9,598 nucleotides of DNA from an uncultured Armatimonadota bacterium (GTDB lineage Bacteria > Armatimonadota > Armatimonadia > Armatimonadales > Armatimonadaceae): contig CAIYBQ010000387.1 of the NCBI GenBank assembly GCA_903924445.1, positions 1 through 9,598 of the forward strand, read 5' to 3'. Numbering within the stretch: position 1 is the first letter of the stretch; each line of letters opens with the position of its first letter. This document shows, in pieces, positions 5,757 through 9,598 of the stretch. A program made the translations under genes and the position numbers. The notes under the pieces are model-generated. The model was not told where the DNA came from. It ran no database searches and saw nothing but the letters and a program-made list of their open reading frames with translations.

Positions 5757-8387
5757 ATGAAATCGTACGATGACAATGCCTTCCAATCCTTGACCACCAG
5801 TAAGGAGCTGTCGGCTCGTCTCCTCCAGCTACGGGAAGATATTCGGCAAGCTTGGACACCTTCTATAGGCGGTCGAACTTGGGGGCGGTACCACAGCGAC
5901 CTGATGGACACCACCATCAAACGGCTCTTTGAGCTTGCGTGTGATCGGTCTGGTGAAATTCCCAGCAATATTACGGTTGTTGCAACGGGTGGATATGGGC
6001 AGAAGTGTCTTGCCCCATGGTCAGATGTTGATCTTACGTTTCTCGTTGATCGCACCGATGATCCACCAATCCTACGTGAAGCCTTTCAGCTTGTCATGGA
6101 CGTTCTCCTCTCGGGCTGCAGAATTAAAGTTGGTTACGCCTACCGGTCGATGGACGAGATTCTCGCTGGTGGGCTTGATCATCAGACCCAAACAGCACTG
6201 CTAGACAGCCGCTTCATCTGCGGTGATCGTGCCCTCTATGAAAGGTTCGACACTGTTTACCGTTCAACACTTCAAATGGCTGACTTTTTGTTTCAAAAGT
6301 CTGCCGAACGACGATCCATCATTCAAAGGAGCGGAGATTCTCCCTATCTGCTTGAACCGGATATAAAAGAGGGCGCTGGCGGGCTTCGGGATGTCCAGTC
6401 CGCGCAGTGGATAGCGATGGTGCGTTTTGGGAAATCTGGTGATGCTCTCTACCGTGAGCTCGTTCGACGAAAAGTAGTGACAGCTGAGGAAGCGGATGTC
6501 ATCCGGGAGGGGCGAGACTATCTCATCCGTGCACGAAATGCGCTGCACCTGGTCGCAGGGGAGCGGCGTGATCGTTTAGTCATCGCGCGTCAAGAAGCGA
6601 CCGCTGAAATGCTTGGCTACGCTTCAAATTCTGACATCCCCGCAGTCCAAGCATTTATGCGCGATTACTACGGGCATGCGGCAACAATACTTGAGCTGTC
6701 CAACAAGATCATCTCCCGGTGTCTTGAAGGACCATTACCCCTGTCGGCGCCCGGTGTTGCAGTGCTTCGAAACAACATCACTGTTACGGACCTTGCGACA
6801 GTCGAGACTGCTCGTGAATGGGTCCCAGCCGCCATCGATGCATCCCAACGCCTCAACCTTAGCCTTTCGGCTTCCTGTGTGGAACGTATTCAACAGGCAG
6901 CAGGAAACGTTGGCGTACCTGTCGTTAGCAATATTCTGTTACGCGCAATCGGGCAGTCACGGGGCATCACCGATGCCATCAAAACGATGATCCGTACCGG
7001 GATCTTGGAACAAGTGCTTCCAGAATTTACAGAAGCCATGCGGGTGATCGCATACGATCCAGCTCATATCAGCACGGTCGGCGAACATTCCCTAAACGTT
7101 GTCAGGAATCTCGAGAGTCTGTCTGCTCCAGTAAGACAGGATGATGAGCTCGAGGCTTATCGCTACACCTTTGCGACAATCGCATCGACATCCACCTTGT
7201 ACCTTGCCGCATTGATGCATGACCTTGGAAAACAGTGGCGTCTCGATACCGCGGGGCAACCTGCACCACATGAAATTACCGGCGCGGATCGTGTTCCTCA
7301 CATCTGTGCTCGTCTCGGCTGCCCAACGGATGTAACAACACGGGTGCAACGTCTGGTACGTTACCACTTGCTACTTGCAGATACAGCACGGCTCCGCGAT
7401 CTGTCACGTCCGGAGACGATTAAGGCCGTTCACGAAGCACTTGGCGATTCCGACATGTTACGGATGCTATACGTCTTGACGTGGGCTGATGTGAATGCTG
7501 TTGGACCAGGTGTTTGGTCCCGATCGGCTGGTCGGTTACTGGATGAGCTTGTGCAACGGTGTGAAAATGAGTTTAGTCACAACAGTGCGGATGATCTGTT
7601 TGAACCAGATGCCCGGAAAATGGATCAGGTACGCGATCGGATTCGGCGACGTCTGGTAACACTGGATGATGGTACTGCCGTCGATGCTGAGCGTGTACAA
7701 CGACATATCGACTCGATGCCAGCGTCGTATCTGCTGAACACACCACTGGATGAAATCCGCCTTCATGTTGAAATGGCGCACACATTACTGATCGGTGAGA
7801 CTGATTTTCCTGTCGTTGTTGATGTTCGTGGAAACGCGACTGAGCGTGAGTCGATCGTTACCATTGTTGCCTTTGACGACCCGCGTCCAGGTTTGCTTGC
7901 CAAGATCACCGGTGTCCTTTATGCCTATGACATCAAGCTTCACTCTGCACAGGTCTTTACACGAAGCACCGCTGATGCAAGCGCAATCGTAATTGATACC
8001 CTTCGGGTTGATTACAGGGAGCGCGGGATTGACAGATCCCTTAGAAATGAGCTTGTCGTTGCCTTTGAGAAAGCCGTCAGTGGTAAAGAAACCGTAGGTG
8101 ACATGATTGCACGCAAACGTAGACCCGCAGCCGTTCTTGGGCGTACACAGTCGCTGACACTGGTACCACTGGATGCAGAAATGCTCCTTGTAGATGTTCG
8201 TCTTGCCAATGATTCAAGTGCAGTCCATGCACTCTGTCGAAACTTGACTGCGGCCGGATGGAATATTTCAGCCGCCCGCTTGACACAGTGGGCCTACGGT
8301 GTCCGGTGCGCCCTGTACGTTTCGGATGCAAGAAAGCGCACCGCTGAAAAGGGAATGGAATCACTCCGCTCACTTCTATCAACATAA
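5757..8387 (+). CDS. glnD: Bifunctional PII uridylyltransferase / uridylyl-removing enzyme
   Basis: It senses glutamine and adds UMP to, or removes it from, PII signal proteins, setting the nitrogen-assimilation state in the cytoplasm. The product is 876 residues from ATG 5757 (E. coli 890). The nucleotidyltransferase motif is GGYG at 78-81 with metal-binding D90 and D92 (SDVDL). The GlnD-specific domain has EPDIKEGAGGLRD from E200. The HD domain has H444, H488-D489 (LMHDLGK), H505 and H537. ACT1 starts near 698 (FDDPRPGLLAKI). ACT2 (about 809-870) keeps its second half (ISAARLTQWAYGVR) but lacks the usual DxPGLL. Within the nucleotidyltransferase motif, the usual GGYGRGEL is GGYGQKCL. An in-frame ATG at 5673 would add 28 residues, but these do not resemble GlnD and would overlap the divergent gene's leader. 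The start at 5757 has no clear ribosome binding site. No PII gene, amtB or glnA is in view. The glycosyltransferase gene follows 46 bp later. Confidence 0.95.
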   Translation: MKSYDDNAFQSLTTSKELSARLLQLREDIRQAWTPSIGGRTWGRYHSDLMDTTIKRLFELACDRSGEIPSNITVVATGGYGQKCLAPWSDVDLTFLVDRTDDPPILREAFQLVMDVLLSGCRIKVGYAYRSMDEILAGGLDHQTQTALLDSRFICGDRALYERFDTVYRSTLQMADFLFQKSAERRSIIQRSGDSPYLLEPDIKEGAGGLRDVQSAQWIAMVRFGKSGDALYRELVRRKVVTAEEADVIREGRDYLIRARNALHLVAGERRDRLVIARQEATAEMLGYASNSDIPAVQAFMRDYYGHAATILELSNKIISRCLEGPLPLSAPGVAVLRNNITVTDLATVETAREWVPAAIDASQRLNLSLSASCVERIQQAAGNVGVPVVSNILLRAIGQSRGITDAIKTMIRTGILEQVLPEFTEAMRVIAYDPAHISTVGEHSLNVVRNLESLSAPVRQDDELEAYRYTFATIASTSTLYLAALMHDLGKQWRLDTAGQPAPHEITGADRVPHICARLGCPTDVTTRVQRLVRYHLLLADTARLRDLSRPETIKAVHEALGDSDMLRMLYVLTWADVNAVGPGVWSRSAGRLLDELVQRCENEFSHNSADDLFEPDARKMDQVRDRIRRRLVTLDDGTAVDAERVQRHIDSMPASYLLNTPLDEIRLHVEMAHTLLIGETDFPVVVDVRGNATERESIVTIVAFDDPRPGLLAKITGVLYAYDIKLHSAQVFTRSTADASAIVIDTLRVDYRERGIDRSLRNELVVAFEKAVSGKETVGDMIARKRRPAAVLGRTQSLTLVPLDAEMLLVDVRLANDSSAVHALCRNLTAAGWNISAARLTQWAYGVRCALYVSDARKRTAEKGMESLRSLLST

Positions 8388-8433
8388 ATAAAATCTACTG
8401 AGACTTTGCCGCATTGCTACCAAAGATGAAAAC

Positions 8434-9598
8434 ATGACTTTGGACAAACGGGATTTAGTCGTCGTCTCTGCCATCACTATGGTAGGTCTGATCTTGCGGA
8501 TTGTATTCGTCTTCCTGATGCACGCAGACCCATTGGTCTACGATTCGAAGATGTACCTCTTGGTCGCTGATGGAATCGTTAATGAAGCCCCGATCAGTTC
8601 ATTTCCAAATGGGTATCCGCTTGTCATTGCGCTGTTCCGTAGCTTCTTACCCACAGCACAGACGGTAACGGCACTCCTTGGACTAAACATCGTCCTCTCG
8701 ACGGCATGTATTCCGCTGACATATATCCTCGGGAAGCTTTGTAAGTTTGACAAATGGCTACCAATCGCTGCATGTTCACTCATCGCTGTCTATCCGCATC
8801 AGCTGCGATACGCACAGCTGGTGATGACCGAGACAATCGCGACATTTGTGCTCTTAGCCGCTATGGGTGGGGCACTATGGGTATGGAATCATCGGGACAA
8901 GGCTCCCGGTTCACTCTTGCCTCTGTGCCTTGGAATCGGTCTGTTGTTTCACATGACGGGGGCGATCCGGCCTTCGTTGATGCTTATCGGCTTGCTGATA
9001 CCAATCGTTTTTGCGGTGTTGTCACGGACCATCAAGCTGCCTTTGTTCATCGTTAGTGGATTCTTGTTGGGCGCAGGCCTACTTTTTGTTGTTGAAAAAT
9101 CACCCCTTGCACGACCGCCACATGCATTTGGCAACAATCTCCTCATTTCGATCAATAGCGACAGCAATGGTACGGAATTTGTTGCCTATCCCGAGGCGCA
9201 GCAGAAGACGGCAGTAAAGACCTACATTCAGTTTGCTCTCAAGAACCCAGCGCGGTTCCTTCGACAGCGGGGAATATCTCTCTGGGAGTTATGGGGACCT
9301 AAATCGCTTACTGGCTATCGTCAGGAGCAGGAGACGGGTGTTGTCAAAGCGATTGTGCTGTTGCGCACCATTTTTCTCCTTCTGTTCATAGGCGGGCTTT
9401 TCGTCTACCGACGGAAGCCAGAGCTTGCCCTCATTGGTATTCCATTGGTGGTCGTCACGGCTGTCCACGTCTTGACATTCAGTAATCATCGCTTTCTCGT
9501 GCCCATTGAGCCATATCTGTTCTTAGGTAGCTTCCTTGCCGTTGGAGCAATGATGATGTCCATAAAGCGTAAGGTCGCTGCACCTAGCAAAAGTCTCC
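8434..9598 (+). CDS. GT-C fold (PMT_2/ArnT-like) membrane glycosyltransferase, cut by window edge
   Basis: The frame is open from ATG 8434 to the edge, giving 388 residues, probably most of the protein. It has a membrane segment at about 8-29, then a loop with D32 and Y36-D37, where GT-C enzymes place a catalytic acid. FPNGYPLVIALF (57-68) matches the GYPL motif of the PMT_2 group, and PHQLRYAQLVMTETIA (121-136) matches its conserved helix with an acidic residue. More membrane segments lie at about 78-100, 108-120, 134-151, 161-197, 202-220, 304-325, 330-349 and 362-376. A loop at 225-300 contains NPARFLRQRG, and NHRFLVPIEPYL (351-362) resembles the usual RYRLPVEPF motif near the end. It likely transfers a sugar from a polyprenyl-phosphate donor onto a lipid, glycan or protein outside the membrane; donor and acceptor cannot be told. 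The ribosome binding site is weak. It may be cotranscribed with glnD (46-bp gap without a terminator), with no obvious functional link. Confidence 0.82.
   Translation, partial: MTLDKRDLVVVSAITMVGLILRIVFVFLMHADPLVYDSKMYLLVADGIVNEAPISSFPNGYPLVIALFRSFLPTAQTVTALLGLNIVLSTACIPLTYILGKLCKFDKWLPIAACSLIAVYPHQLRYAQLVMTETIATFVLLAAMGGALWVWNHRDKAPGSLLPLCLGIGLLFHMTGAIRPSLMLIGLLIPIVFAVLSRTIKLPLFIVSGFLLGAGLLFVVEKSPLARPPHAFGNNLLISINSDSNGTEFVAYPEAQQKTAVKTYIQFALKNPARFLRQRGISLWELWGPKSLTGYRQEQETGVVKAIVLLRTIFLLLFIGGLFVYRRKPELALIGIPLVVVTAVHVLTFSNHRFLVPIEPYLFLGSFLAVGAMMMSIKRKVAAPSKSL

Noticed and set aside
8388..8433. Terminator or RNA gene between glnD and the glycosyltransferase gene
   Set aside because: The 46-bp gap is AT-rich at its start but shows no stem followed by a T run, and it is too short for an RNA gene.
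1..9598. Mobile element, CRISPR array, toxin-antitoxin or defence system
   Set aside because: No transposase, integrase, regularly spaced repeats or toxin-like gene pair was found; the genes are housekeeping or envelope type.

Overview
The window is an ordinary bacterial chromosomal segment with five recognisable genes in two divergent groups. There is no sign of phage, insertion sequences, CRISPR, rRNA or tRNA. The organism cannot be named from this sequence. It has a cobalamin-dependent methionine synthase, a GlnD-type nitrogen sensor, a GT-C membrane glycosyltransferase and an exported protein with a Sec-type signal peptide. dnaG is not next to rpsU or rpoD. By eye the base composition is roughly balanced. 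This fits a Gram-negative-type bacterium from a less-sampled phylum, but that is only an inference.

Left group, minus strand, in transcription order. (1) 5632-4520 encodes a secreted protein of unknown function. It carries about 155 residues of Gly/Met-rich low complexity. (2) 4490-2586 is dnaG (primase), starting at GTG 29 bp after the previous stop. (3) A 115-bp gap holds a 12-bp palindrome and a very tentative 24-residue hydrophobic small ORF. (4) 2470-1 is metH. It is open to the left edge, so only the first 823 residues are seen: the homocysteine, pterin and cap domains and the start of the B12 domain. The three genes are co-oriented and could be one transcript, but the sequence does not prove it.

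The divergent intergenic region, 5633-5756, has an extended -10-like element, an interrupted 10-bp inverted repeat and a strong GGAGG ribosome binding site, all facing left. The start of each divergent gene can be extended upstream, but such extensions overlap each other; the internal starts at 5632 (minus) and 5757 (plus) are better.

Right group, plus strand. 5757-8387 is glnD: nucleotidyltransferase, GlnD-specific, HD and two ACT domains, the last one degenerate. From 8434 to the right edge is a multi-membrane-spanning GT-C/PMT_2-like glycosyltransferase, nearly complete.

The most interesting item is the secreted Gly/Met-rich protein. Its low-complexity segment appears to interrupt the first of two related small domains, contains an in-frame 69-bp tandem duplication, and sits immediately upstream of an essential replication gene. 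No clear new multi-gene system is visible.
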